A stretch of 64,000 nucleotides of DNA. Source: HGM04593 sp045634085. Its GTDB lineage: Bacteria; Bacteroidota; Bacteroidia; Bacteroidales; Bacteroidaceae. Positions 1 through 6,885 of the stretch are shown in pieces. The position numbers and the translations under genes were made by a program. The notes under the pieces are model-generated. The model did not search any database, was not told where the DNA came from, and worked only from the letters and a program-made list of their open reading frames with translations. Each line of letters opens with the position of its first letter. Within the stretch, counting starts at the first letter, position 1. The stretch lies in NCBI GenBank assembly GCA_045634085.1, contig JAZQZM010000099.1:1-64000 (forward strand), read 5' to 3'.

Positions 1-269
1 GTATCGGTTGCGGTGCTTGTGTAGCTGCTTGTAAGAACGGTTCTGCAATGTTGTTCGTATCGGCTAAGGTTAGCCAGTTCGCATTGCTCCCACAGGGTAA
101 GGTTGAGGCTAAGAAGCGTGTTAAGGCAATGGTTGCCAAGATGGACGAGCTTGGTTTCGGTAACTGTACCAACACACGTGCTTGCGAGGCCGAGTGTCCA
201 AAGTGCGTTTCAATCAGCAACATCGCCCGTTTGAACCGCGAGTTCATCAAGGCTAAGCTTAAAGATTGA
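1..269 (+). CDS. Fumarate reductase/succinate dehydrogenase iron-sulfur subunit, 3' end (partial)
   Basis: The reading frame is already open at base 3 and ends with TGA at 267-269, so only the last 88 codons are present. Two cysteine clusters are visible: CGACVAAC at the window edge and CTNTRACEAECPK further on, the C-terminal ferredoxin-like pattern of the FrdB/SdhB subunit that holds the [4Fe-4S] and [3Fe-4S] clusters. In this family the subunit passes electrons between the flavoprotein and the membrane anchor. Bacteroidales usually have a quinol:fumarate reductase of this kind, so fumarate reductase is the likelier direction, but the sequence here cannot separate it from succinate dehydrogenase. 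It should be the last gene of its operon, because a strong hairpin follows the stop. Confidence 0.88.
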   Translation, partial: IGCGACVAACKNGSAMLFVSAKVSQFALLPQGKVEAKKRVKAMVAKMDELGFGNCTNTRACEAECPKCVSISNIARLNREFIKAKLKD

Positions 270-287
270 TAATTGCCTATAATAATT

Positions 288-319
288 AATTAGGGCCGCA
301 CATCAGTGCGGCCCTAATT
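288..319. terminator. Hairpin between convergent genes
   Basis: A 14-bp perfect stem (AATTAGGGCCGCAC, loop ATCA, GTGCGGCCCTAATT) lies between the iron-sulfur subunit (ends 269, + strand) and the small membrane protein (ends 350, - strand). The flanks are AT-rich but without a long T run, so termination in either direction is inferred from stem strength and position. Confidence 0.7.
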
Positions 320-349
320 GTGTTAAACGGCTCATTGTAATATGGGCTG

Positions 350-721
350 TCATTCTTTGTGCTGTTTGTAATAGCTGCTTCTCATCCAATGGTCAAACAG
401 GATAAGAAGAATGAGTATTATTGCAAAGAGTATGTAGGGCGTTGCGAATTTGTCGAGTTGCAGGAATGTCTCTGCAATGCTCGAGAACATCCTTTTCAGC
501 TCTTCTCCGTAGAAATGATCCACAATAATCCCAAGAACGGCAGACAGGGCTGCCGATACGGCAACAATGGAGTAGAGCATCTGTTGCTCTGCTCTCTTTT
601 CTCTTGTGCGTATATACTCTTCAACCTTCCGCATTGTGCAGAAGGTGAAATTTGAAGGCAGTGCACTGTTTTTGCTGCCCAATGCCTTTTTCAAGCCTCG
701 GTCTTTTGCTTCCTGTTTCAT
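350..721 (-). CDS. Small two-TM protein downstream of an ECF sigma factor (possible anti-sigma/accessory factor)
   Basis: A 123-residue protein with two hydrophobic segments, around residues 49-67 and 93-111, and a basic N-terminal stretch containing LPSNFTFCTMRKVEEY. Bacteroidales ECF sigma loci often carry a small membrane protein with a similar SNFxxxTM motif next to the sigma gene. It starts inside the last codons of the sigma gene (ATG at 719-721, sigma stop at 718-720), so the two are probably translationally coupled. I infer a membrane-bound partner of the sigma factor; no zinc-anti-sigma (HxxxCxxC) motif is visible, so a classical ZAS domain is unlikely. The function is not established. 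Confidence 0.7.
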   Translation of the reverse strand: MKQEAKDRGLKKALGSKNSALPSNFTFCTMRKVEEYIRTREKRAEQQMLYSIVAVSAALSAVLGIIVDHFYGEELKRMFSSIAETFLQLDKFATPYILFAIILILLILFDHWMRSSYYKQHKE

Positions 722-1260
722 AAGTCATTCATTATGAGGTATAACTTTTTCCTTGTGCGGAGTAGCTTTATCTTCACATTGCTTACTGTAAGTCCCAGTA
801 TCGAGGCCACCTCGGCAACAGGCTTCTCATTCATATAATAAAGGGTTATCAAGGCACGCTCATCGGCGTTGAGCATCTCAATGGCATCGGACAGTCTTTG
901 CAGTTGTTCTTCGCTGTCGTTGTCCAGCGCCTCATCTATAATCTCGTCCGGGATGTTTGAATATGCGGCATCGTCCATGTGAAGCGTGTCGTGCTTTCTC
1001 TTGCGTGCGGCCGAGAGTGCGGTATTGGTTGCGATGCGGTATATCCAGGTCGAGAAACTGCTCTCTTCCTTGAATGAGGATAGTAGCCGGAACACCTTGA
1101 TGAATACATCCTGTGTCAGTTCCTCTGCATCTTCCTTGCACGGGACAATATGGGCAATGAGGTTGAATACCTGCCCGCTGTATCTGTTGAGGATATGCTC
1201 GAACTGTTCGCTTTTTCCGCCGAGAATCTCCTTTATTATATGTATATCGTCGTGCTTCAT
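718..1260 (-). CDS. RNA polymerase ECF-subfamily sigma factor
   Basis: The 180-residue length fits a group 4 sigma factor with only regions 2 and 4. Region 2 is clear: YSGQVFNLIAHIVPCKEDAEELTQDVFIKVF, then FSTWIYRIATNTALSAARKRKH. Region 4 has the helix-turn-helix LNADERALITLYYMNEKPVAEVASILGLTVSNVKIKLLRTRKKL. The gene is divergent from the DUF6249-like gene and overlaps the small membrane protein downstream. Its own promoter region carries TGTAAC-N16-CGTCTA, a classic ECF-type signature, and the same signature faces the other way towards the divergent gene, which suggests autoregulation. The CGTCTA box ends only 8 nt before the ATG, so that transcript would be almost leaderless. Family confidence is high; the inducing stress is unknown. 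Confidence 0.93.
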   Translation of the reverse strand: MKHDDIHIIKEILGGKSEQFEHILNRYSGQVFNLIAHIVPCKEDAEELTQDVFIKVFRLLSSFKEESSFSTWIYRIATNTALSAARKRKHDTLHMDDAAYSNIPDEIIDEALDNDSEEQLQRLSDAIEMLNADERALITLYYMNEKPVAEVASILGLTVSNVKIKLLRTRKKLYLIMNDL

Positions 1261-1268
1261 CTATCTAA

Positions 1269-1296
1269 TAGACGCAGAAAAGGCGTTCCGGTTACA
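1269..1296 (-). promoter_or_regulatory. ECF-type promoter of the sigma gene (TGTAAC-N16-CGTCTA)
   Basis: On the minus strand, TGTAAC lies at 1291-1296 and CGTCTA at 1269-1274, separated by exactly 16 nt. The hexamers match those of the divergent promoter at 1323-1350 exactly. The start codon of the sigma gene is at 1258-1260, so a transcript from here would have a leader of only a few nucleotides. Confidence 0.7.
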
Positions 1297-1322
1297 AAAT
1301 TCCCAAAAAAATAGAAGAAAAA

Positions 1323-1350
1323 TGTAACCGTTCGGGAGTTGTTGCGTCTA
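1323..1350 (+). promoter_or_regulatory. ECF-type promoter of the DUF6249-like gene (TGTAAC-N16-CGTCTA)
   Basis: TGTAAC at 1323-1328 and CGTCTA at 1345-1350, 16-nt spacer, identical in boxes and spacing to the opposing promoter of the sigma gene. Transcription from about 1357 would give a leader of about 38 nt before the ATG at 1395. Confidence 0.7.
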
Positions 1351-1394
1351 AAGGGTGTAAGGAATGAATTGTTAACCTTTAAATTTAAATAATT

Positions 1395-1784
1395 ATGATG
1401 GATTTTATTATGGTCCCTGCCGTTATTGGTATTATCACTTTGGGTATTTATAAGTTGTTTGAACTCTTTGTGCGTAAAAAGGAACGCCTGATGATCATTG
1501 ACAAGATTGGGGATAAACTTACCCCCGAGATCTTGAGCGGGAAAATCGATTTTTCGACAAATATCCCTAAGCTCTCTTCTTCGGCATTGAAGTTCGGTTG
1601 TCTGTTTATGGGGCTTGGAATCGGCATGTTGGTTGCCTTTGCCGTTCACTATAATTTCGCGGACTTTATGGAGAGTTCGTTTCAGATAAGAAGTGCTGTC
1701 TACGGTTCATGTGTACTTCTGTTCGGTGGCCTCGGACTCTTGATTGCCTTTATTGTTGAACTGAAGGTCAGTAAGAAGAAGTAA
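1395..1784 (+). CDS. DUF6249-like small membrane protein, probable ECF regulon member
   Basis: A 129-residue protein with an N-terminal hydrophobic segment (VPAVIGIITLGIYKLFELFV), a cytosolic stretch with KKERLMIIDKIGDKLTPE, and two further membrane segments (CLFMGLGIGMLVAFAV and VYGSCVLLFGGLGLLIAFIV). The layout resembles the DUF6249 proteins often found beside ECF sigma genes in Bacteroidales. It is transcribed divergently from the sigma gene from a matching ECF promoter. Start codons at 1395 and 1398 are both possible. The function is unknown; being a direct target of the neighbouring sigma factor is inferred from the promoter match. Confidence 0.72.
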   Translation: MMDFIMVPAVIGIITLGIYKLFELFVRKKERLMIIDKIGDKLTPEILSGKIDFSTNIPKLSSSALKFGCLFMGLGIGMLVAFAVHYNFADFMESSFQIRSAVYGSCVLLFGGLGLLIAFIVELKVSKKK

Positions 1785-1802
1785 GGAAACCAATTGCTTA
1801 TT

Positions 1803-1842
1803 ACAAATAAAGGAAACATTTTGATATGTTTCCTTTATTTGT
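1803..1842. terminator. Bidirectional terminator hairpin
   Basis: A 16-bp perfect stem (ACAAATAAAGGAAACA with its complement, loop TTTTGATA) lies between the convergent ends of the DUF6249-like gene (1784) and wbqC (1856). The A/T-rich outer stem supplies a U-rich tract in either direction. Confidence 0.8.
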
Positions 1843-1855
1843 TGGTTTTATGTTG

Positions 1856-2485
1856 TTATAAACAATTCTCCCTTAATGTTATCAGTCCTTCGGGACCCAT
1901 GTTGAAGAGCAGGTCGGCTATGCTCAGGTTGGGGATGAATCCGTGTCTCTGGGCAAATACCTGATAATATTGCTGTGGCTTCCCAGTGTATGCCGCAAGT
2001 GCCTTGGGCTCTGCAATGTGGCGCAGGTCACATATTGCTGCCTGTGAAGCGAGTTCTTCAATCTCTTGCGCTGTGATAATCCCTATCTCCCTTTCAAGTC
2101 CCAGAAGCTCGCACACTGTGTTGTGCAGGCGTATGTTGAAGTCTATGAGGAACCCGTCGCGTTCTTCGTAGAAATGGGCGAAGTCATCGGCGTAGTAGTC
2201 GAAGAACGGGCTGTTGCGGTAGGCACTGACGAGTGCGTTCCAGTGCTGGCGGCGCCAGTTGCCGTGCTCGCTTATGCGTACGTTGCGCATGGCTGTCCTT
2301 CCGCCGTCGTGTACTACAGGTATGTTGAGGCTTAGCATTCCGTTCTCCGATGCTATTGATGTGCGGTTGCGGAATGTCTGCTTTGTGAACGGTGTATCAC
2401 CGTCAATGAGAAGCCCCGTTCCACTGTAGAGCTCTACGTACAGCGGAACGGGTGCCAGGTATAAGGGGTGTGAAAGTACTTTCAT
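1856..2485 (-). CDS. WbqC family protein
   Basis: A 209-residue protein with the WbqC-family pattern: an N-terminal PLYLAPVPLYVELYSG, TFRNRTSIASENGMLSLNIPV, then HWNALVSAYRNSPFFDYYADDF. The family is often found in polysaccharide or lipoprotein-processing contexts, but its biochemical role is not settled. Here it is the last gene behind dapB and lepB; its start codon shares one base with the lepB stop (TGATG), which points to co-translation. No signal peptide is seen, so it is probably cytosolic. Confidence 0.85.
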   Translation of the reverse strand: MKVLSHPLYLAPVPLYVELYSGTGLLIDGDTPFTKQTFRNRTSIASENGMLSLNIPVVHDGGRTAMRNVRISEHGNWRRQHWNALVSAYRNSPFFDYYADDFAHFYEERDGFLIDFNIRLHNTVCELLGLEREIGIITAQEIEELASQAAICDLRHIAEPKALAAYTGKPQQYYQVFAQRHGFIPNLSIADLLFNMGPEGLITLRENCL

Positions 2486-4005
2486 CAGTCAAAACTGTTT
2501 ACGCCGCGGAATAGACGGTTCCAACGTATCTTTCCGTCGAAGAGGCCAAGGTCCTTGTCGAGTGAGAGCCAAACGAAGAGTGCCTTGCCTACAACGTGGT
2601 CCTCGGGCACGAATCCCCAGCAGCGCGAGTCGGCACTGTTGTGGCGGTTGTCGCCCATCATCCAGTAGTAGTCCATCTTGAAGGTGTAGCTGTCGCTTTC
2701 CTTGCCGTTGATGAATATCTTGCCCTCCTTTATCTCTAGTGTATTGCCCTCGTATGCCACAATGGGGCGTTCGTAAATTGCGATGTTGTTCATGGTGAGC
2801 TTTATGCTCTCACCTCTCTTTGGAATCCATACGGGGCCGTAGTTGTCGACAGTCCATCCGGTGTTGCCGTTCAGCGGGTATATGCCATCGGTGCTGTTCT
2901 TGTCGGCCATTGCAATGTACTCTACGAGTGTGCTGTTGTTCTTCAGCTTGTTGTAGCTCTCCTGTGTAAGGGGGAGCTCTCCCATGCCCATGGCGCGCTG
3001 CTGCATCTGCTGGTCGTTGAGGTCCTCCATGCTTATGCCGAGCTCTTTGCGTATGTGCTCGGGCATTGCCTGGCGGAATTTGACCATGTAGTTGAACTGG
3101 AGGTTCTTGGGCTGGTCAACGGGCTTGCCGTTGATGTAGACAACTTTGTCCTTTATCTCAAGGGTCTCACCGGGGAGTCCTACGCAGCGTTTTACGTAGT
3201 TTTCGCGGCGGTCTACTGGGCGGTATACAATTTCGCCCAAAGCATCGGGATACTGTTTGACAATCTCCAGTCCGTCGGCATAGTGCTTGCTGTACAGTTC
3301 ATGTGCCTGTTCGGCGGGCAACTGCTGCATGTAGTTCCTGTATCGGGCTATGGCTTCGGGGTACTCCGAGTCATTGGCGGGCCTGTATTTGTCTATAGCG
3401 TTCTTCTCGAAACCGTAGGCATAGCATACAGCATGCAGGTCAATGACTCCCGGGTTTGTTGTAGCCAGGTCACCGGCAGGATAGTTGAACACCACGATGT
3501 CGCCGCGTTCAATCTCCTCAATGCCTGCAACGCGTTCGTAGCCCCACTGGATGAAGTCAAGGTAACTCTTGCAGTTGAAGATTGGCAATGTGTGCTGTGT
3601 AAGAGGCATGCTGAGTGGTGTCTGTGGCTTGCGTGGACCATAGTTCAGCTTGCTCACAAAGAGGTAGTCACCTACAAGCAATGTCTTTTCGAGTGACGAG
3701 GTCGGAATCACATAGTTCTGGAAAAAGTATATGTGCACGAAGTATACGGCTACCAAGGCAAACACAATGGCATCTACCCAACTCATGACTTTCCTCAGCA
3801 CTGCGTTGTCCGACTTCTTCCACCAGCCCCATGGAATGAAACGGGTAGTGTAGTTGTCTATTATGAACGGAATCACAAGCACACCCATCCAACTTTTCAC
3901 CCAAATGAGAAAAGCGATATAAAGCGCAATACATACACTCATTTTAATGAGTGCCTTGCGAGTAGTCTTTACATTCCTGCCCAATAAACGAAAATTAAAA
4001 TCCAT
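2485..4005 (-). CDS. lepB: Signal peptidase I
   Basis: A 506-residue inner-membrane serine protease that removes signal peptides from exported proteins. There are two membrane segments in the first 90 residues. The catalytic serine lies in IPTSSLEKTLLVGDYLFV (Ser about 104), the lysine in NYVKRCVGLPGETLEIKDKVVYING, and the C-terminal box is GDNRHNSADSRCWGFVP. The enzyme is much longer than the E. coli one because of insertions between boxes C and D, which is usual in Bacteroidota. It sits 13 nt after dapB and touches wbqC, so these three form one operon. Confidence 0.95.
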   Translation of the reverse strand: MDFNFRLLGRNVKTTRKALIKMSVCIALYIAFLIWVKSWMGVLVIPFIIDNYTTRFIPWGWWKKSDNAVLRKVMSWVDAIVFALVAVYFVHIYFFQNYVIPTSSLEKTLLVGDYLFVSKLNYGPRKPQTPLSMPLTQHTLPIFNCKSYLDFIQWGYERVAGIEEIERGDIVVFNYPAGDLATTNPGVIDLHAVCYAYGFEKNAIDKYRPANDSEYPEAIARYRNYMQQLPAEQAHELYSKHYADGLEIVKQYPDALGEIVYRPVDRRENYVKRCVGLPGETLEIKDKVVYINGKPVDQPKNLQFNYMVKFRQAMPEHIRKELGISMEDLNDQQMQQRAMGMGELPLTQESYNKLKNNSTLVEYIAMADKNSTDGIYPLNGNTGWTVDNYGPVWIPKRGESIKLTMNNIAIYERPIVAYEGNTLEIKEGKIFINGKESDSYTFKMDYYWMMGDNRHNSADSRCWGFVPEDHVVGKALFVWLSLDKDLGLFDGKIRWNRLFRGVNSFD

Positions 4006-4018
4006 AGGTAACAGTTCT

Positions 4019-4774
4019 TTAGAAATCCAACAAATCCTTCATGCCAAGCAGGCCGCTATGCCCTGCAGTATACTCTGCCGCAATCACAGCACCCAATGCA
4101 AAGCCGTTGCGGTTGTGGGCATCGTGGGTAATGGTTATGGTATCTTCGTCCGAACCGTAGGTGATGGTGTGGATGCCGGGCACCTCGTCGCGGCGTATTG
4201 CGTCAATCTTAATCTCTGTAGCCTTGGGTACGTTACCCTTGGTTACGGTACCATCGGGGTTGGTAAGGTCGCCCATCACCCAGTTGAACTTGTGACCGAT
4301 ATTCTCAAGAATGCCCTCGGCAAGGGTTATCGCTGTGCCGCTTGGGGCATCGAGCTTGTGAATGTGATGGGTCTCTTCAATTTTCACACCGTAGTTGTCG
4401 AAGCGGCTCATTATACGGGCAAGGTGACGGTTCACCGCTGCAAAGATTGCAACGCCAAGACTGAAATTACTCGACCAGAACAGTGTCTTGCCCTCCTTCT
4501 CACATTTCTCGCGCATCTCGGCCTCGTGCTGCTGGTACCAGCCTGTGCTGCCGCTAACAACCTTCACGCCTGCCTCCATTGCCTGAATACAGTTGTTGTA
4601 TGCTACGTGTGGAGCTGTGAACTCAATGGCAACATCGGCACTCGCAAAAGCCTTGCCTTTAATGTCGTCATGGTTCTCTACATCAATTATCGACACAATC
4701 TCGTGTCCTCTCTCAAGGGCAATTCTCTCAATGGTCTTGCCCATCTTTCCGTATCCTATAAGTGCTATTTTCAT
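4019..4774 (-). CDS. dapB: 4-hydroxy-tetrahydrodipicolinate reductase
   Basis: A 251-residue NAD(P)H-dependent reductase of the lysine/meso-diaminopimelate pathway, acting in the cytosol. The N-terminal dinucleotide-binding motif is IGYGKMGKTI. The substrate and catalytic region is EETHHIHKLDAPSGTAITLAEGI, the DapB signature containing the catalytic His and Lys. The C-terminal SDEDTITITHDAHNRNGFALGAV also fits. It is the first gene of the dapB-lepB-wbqC operon. Confidence 0.96.
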   Translation of the reverse strand: MKIALIGYGKMGKTIERIALERGHEIVSIIDVENHDDIKGKAFASADVAIEFTAPHVAYNNCIQAMEAGVKVVSGSTGWYQQHEAEMREKCEKEGKTLFWSSNFSLGVAIFAAVNRHLARIMSRFDNYGVKIEETHHIHKLDAPSGTAITLAEGILENIGHKFNWVMGDLTNPDGTVTKGNVPKATEIKIDAIRRDEVPGIHTITYGSDEDTITITHDAHNRNGFALGAVIAAEYTAGHSGLLGMKDLLDF

Positions 4775-4793
4775 GGTTTTCTCTATTTTGGCG

Positions 4794-4801
4794 CGAAGAT
4801 A
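4794..4801 (-). promoter_or_regulatory. -7 box of the dapB-lepB-wbqC operon
   Basis: TATCTTCG on the minus strand, a close match to the Bacteroidota -7 consensus TAnnTTTG, 19 nt before the dapB ATG. No clear TTTG is seen at the -33 distance. Confidence 0.5.
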
Positions 4802-4843
4802 AGGAAAATTTCACTATAAAAAATTAATTTAATTATAAATAAC

Positions 4844-4873
4844 AATGCAGGCGCCCGTATGAGCGCCTGCATT
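4844..4873 (-). terminator. Terminator after the acyltransferase gene
   Basis: An 11-bp stem (AATGCAGGCGC with GCGCCTGCATT, 8-nt loop) begins 14 nt beyond the acyltransferase stop. On the minus strand it is followed by TTGTTATTTATAATT, a U-rich tail. Confidence 0.8.
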
Positions 4874-4886
4874 GGATATCAGCAGG

Positions 4887-6062
4887 TTACTTTCGTCTCT
4901 TAATGAATTTGCCGGCAAGCCAACGGCGGACTGGTTCATCGTAGAGCTTCAGGCATAGGAATGCGAGCAGGATGCTCGATACTATCACAAGTGCTGCAAC
5001 CTCCCAACACTCGCCAAGTGTGTAAATATTATTCTTAATGAGCCAACGGTAGAATATATACATTATGGGGTAGTGTACAATGTACAGTGGGTACGAGAGG
5101 TCGCCAAGTAGCCTGTTAGTCTTTGACGTGAGTTTGCCGCCTGTGCTGCCGCATGCGCCAACCCATACGATAAGCGGGAATATGAAAGCTATGCATATGA
5201 ATTCGTAAAGGCTGTTGAGGCTTATGTTGCCGGTAGAAGCGACTGGAGGTACTGCAAACAGGACAATCAGTGCAATGCTGCATATCCAGAATGCGCCTTT
5301 TATCCTGCGTGGCCTGAATGTGCGCGCAAGCAGCATACCCATTGTGAATGGGAACATCATACGCACCATGCCGCCCCAGAAGTTCACCTCGTCAATGGTC
5401 CAGCCTACGCCAATCATGTCGTAACCCGAGATGTTGCCGATGAAGAACCATGCATGTACGGCGCCAAGGAGTATTGTGAAAATTGTAAGGATTTTTGTAG
5501 ACATGCGGCGCATGAAAAGTGCATACAGTATGTTGCCTATGTACTCAAAGAACAATGACCAGCCCGGGCCGTTGAGAGGGAACATCTCGCCGTTGCCACG
5601 CACCTCGTATGGCACGCCCGGCACAGCGGGTATCATGAACATTGTAAGCAGCAGCGCTGTCATTACCCAACCGGTGGGTGCTGTGGTGCCGTCCCAACGC
5701 CCGAAGCCTGCAATTGCAAATGCGATGAAGCCTATTATTGCTCCCATTATGAGCATGGGATGCAGGCGTATTAGTCGGCGCTTGAAGAACTGCCAAGTGC
5801 TCATCTTTTTCCAACGGTCATCATAGGCATAACTTATAACGAATCCCGAAAGGATAAAGAAAAAGTCCACTGCAATGTGTCCGTGGTTCAGTGTGCGTAT
5901 GATTCCGTCTCCTGCGCCGTTCGTGGCCTCGGCGAATGCGAACCCCTCGAAAATATGATAGAAGAGGACCAGGATTGCTGCTACTCCGCGTAGGCCGTCG
6001 AGCAGTTCAAAGTGCGGCTTTGTGTCGGTAAAATGTGCCGATGAAAATGTGTTTTTCTGCAT
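4887..6062 (-). CDS. Acyltransferase family 3 (OafA/YrhL-like) membrane protein
   Basis: An integral membrane acyltransferase of the kind that O-acetylates or otherwise acylates surface polysaccharides or other envelope carbohydrates. It starts with FELLDGLRGVAAILVLFYHIFEGF, which holds the conserved Arg and His, followed by FFFILSGFVISYAYDDRW and about ten membrane segments. I chose the ATG at 6060-6062 (391 residues): a longer reading from a TTG at 6137 is open, but a TATCTTTG promoter box at 6094-6101 lies inside that extension, and the family motif begins near residue 20 of the shorter form. The acceptor is unknown. It lies downstream of a Crp/Fnr regulator on the same strand. Confidence 0.88.
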   Translation of the reverse strand: MQKNTFSSAHFTDTKPHFELLDGLRGVAAILVLFYHIFEGFAFAEATNGAGDGIIRTLNHGHIAVDFFFILSGFVISYAYDDRWKKMSTWQFFKRRLIRLHPMLIMGAIIGFIAFAIAGFGRWDGTTAPTGWVMTALLLTMFMIPAVPGVPYEVRGNGEMFPLNGPGWSLFFEYIGNILYALFMRRMSTKILTIFTILLGAVHAWFFIGNISGYDMIGVGWTIDEVNFWGGMVRMMFPFTMGMLLARTFRPRRIKGAFWICSIALIVLFAVPPVASTGNISLNSLYEFICIAFIFPLIVWVGACGSTGGKLTSKTNRLLGDLSYPLYIVHYPIMYIFYRWLIKNNIYTLGECWEVAALVIVSSILLAFLCLKLYDEPVRRWLAGKFIKRRK

Positions 6063-6093
6063 TTTGCCTGTGATTTTATATTGTTCCTTGCCA

Positions 6094-6101
6094 CAAAGAT
6101 A
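6094..6101 (-). promoter_or_regulatory. -7 box of the acyltransferase gene
   Basis: TATCTTTG on the minus strand, an exact TAnnTTTG match, 31 nt before the chosen ATG at 6062. It argues against the longer TTG-initiated reading. Confidence 0.55.
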
Positions 6102-6141
6102 GGGATGCCGCATGTGCATTTCTTTGCTTTTAGGCAAAAAA

Positions 6142-6705
6142 TCATTTTTTGCTTCTTATTCTGCTAAGCGTATATATGCTGATTCCCAGAAACTCGGCAA
6201 CATATTTCAGTTTTACCCTATTGATTAACCCCGGATAGTGCTCAAGGAATTTTTCGTAACGCTCCTTCGGGGGCAACTGCAGTCTCTCCACGAACAGGTG
6301 ACTCAGCAGAATATTACACTCCTGATGAATGACCCTTCCCCAATTGGCAATGTCAATATATTTCTCATAAAGAGCATTGAGTTTTTCAATGGGCATGACA
6401 TATATAATACAGTCGGTCAAGGTCTCGATACTTTCTACAGATGGTGTACTGTGATAAAGCGAGTGCATTCCGAAAGTAGTATCACCTTCAAGACTGAACC
6501 AAGTGGTAGTGTCTGTACCGTCCTTGTGGAAAATGGAACGGGTGACACCCTCCTCAATGAAATATATGTTCCTGTCTGTGATGCCCGAGCGTACCAACAC
6601 CGTATTTTTGGGGCAACGCATTGGGGTCATGCTCCCGAGCATCGCCTGCAGAGCCTCATCGCTCATGGAGCAGTAATGTTCTATTTTTGCTCTTATATTC
6701 TTCAT
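6142..6705 (-). CDS. Crp/Fnr family transcriptional regulator
   Basis: A 187-residue protein with a cyclic-nucleotide-binding-like jelly roll (NTVLVRSGITDRNIYFIEEGVTRSIF, then TTTWFSLEGDTTFGMHSL) and a short C-terminal helix-turn-helix (VKLKYVAEFLGISIYTLSRIRSK). Bacteroidota have many such one-component regulators of unknown ligand; FNR-type iron-sulfur cysteines are not seen. I placed the start at the ATG 6703-6705 because a TATCTTCG promoter box lies at 6713-6720; a GTG at 6744 would put that box inside the gene. It ends close upstream of the acyltransferase, which has its own promoter. Confidence 0.88.
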   Translation of the reverse strand: MKNIRAKIEHYCSMSDEALQAMLGSMTPMRCPKNTVLVRSGITDRNIYFIEEGVTRSIFHKDGTDTTTWFSLEGDTTFGMHSLYHSTPSVESIETLTDCIIYVMPIEKLNALYEKYIDIANWGRVIHQECNILLSHLFVERLQLPPKERYEKFLEHYPGLINRVKLKYVAEFLGISIYTLSRIRSKK

Positions 6706-6712
6706 TGCGGCA

Positions 6713-6720
6713 CGAAGATA
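6713..6720 (-). promoter_or_regulatory. -7 box of the Crp/Fnr-family gene
   Basis: TATCTTCG on the minus strand, 7 nt before the ATG at 6705, so the transcript would be nearly leaderless if this box is used. Confidence 0.45.
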
Positions 6721-6805
6721 CTCTTTTTTTGCAGAAAAAGCCACAACATTCCCATTTATATGCTGAATCTCACACGCGCATGCCCGTTATTTAAAATAAA
6801 ATAGT

Positions 6806-6813
6806 TACTTTTG
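6806..6813 (+). promoter_or_regulatory. -7 box of metG
   Basis: TACTTTTG matches TAnnTTTG. It would give a leader of about 65 nt before the metG ATG at 6886. The leader contains a short palindrome (GAATGCGGCATTC). Confidence 0.45.
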
Positions 6814-6885
6814 TAAAATTGATGCCCGAATGCGGCATTCCCATTACGATGCAAAATCAAAGATAAAATCAAAATATAACTGAAA

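Noticed and set aside
3055..3696. A 213-codon + strand open frame opposite lepB
   Set aside because: It is the antisense shadow of the clearly coding lepB gene; the translation shows no family motif and no promoter.
3947..4819. A 290-codon + strand frame opposite dapB
   Set aside because: Shadow frame; dapB on the other strand carries all DapB motifs.
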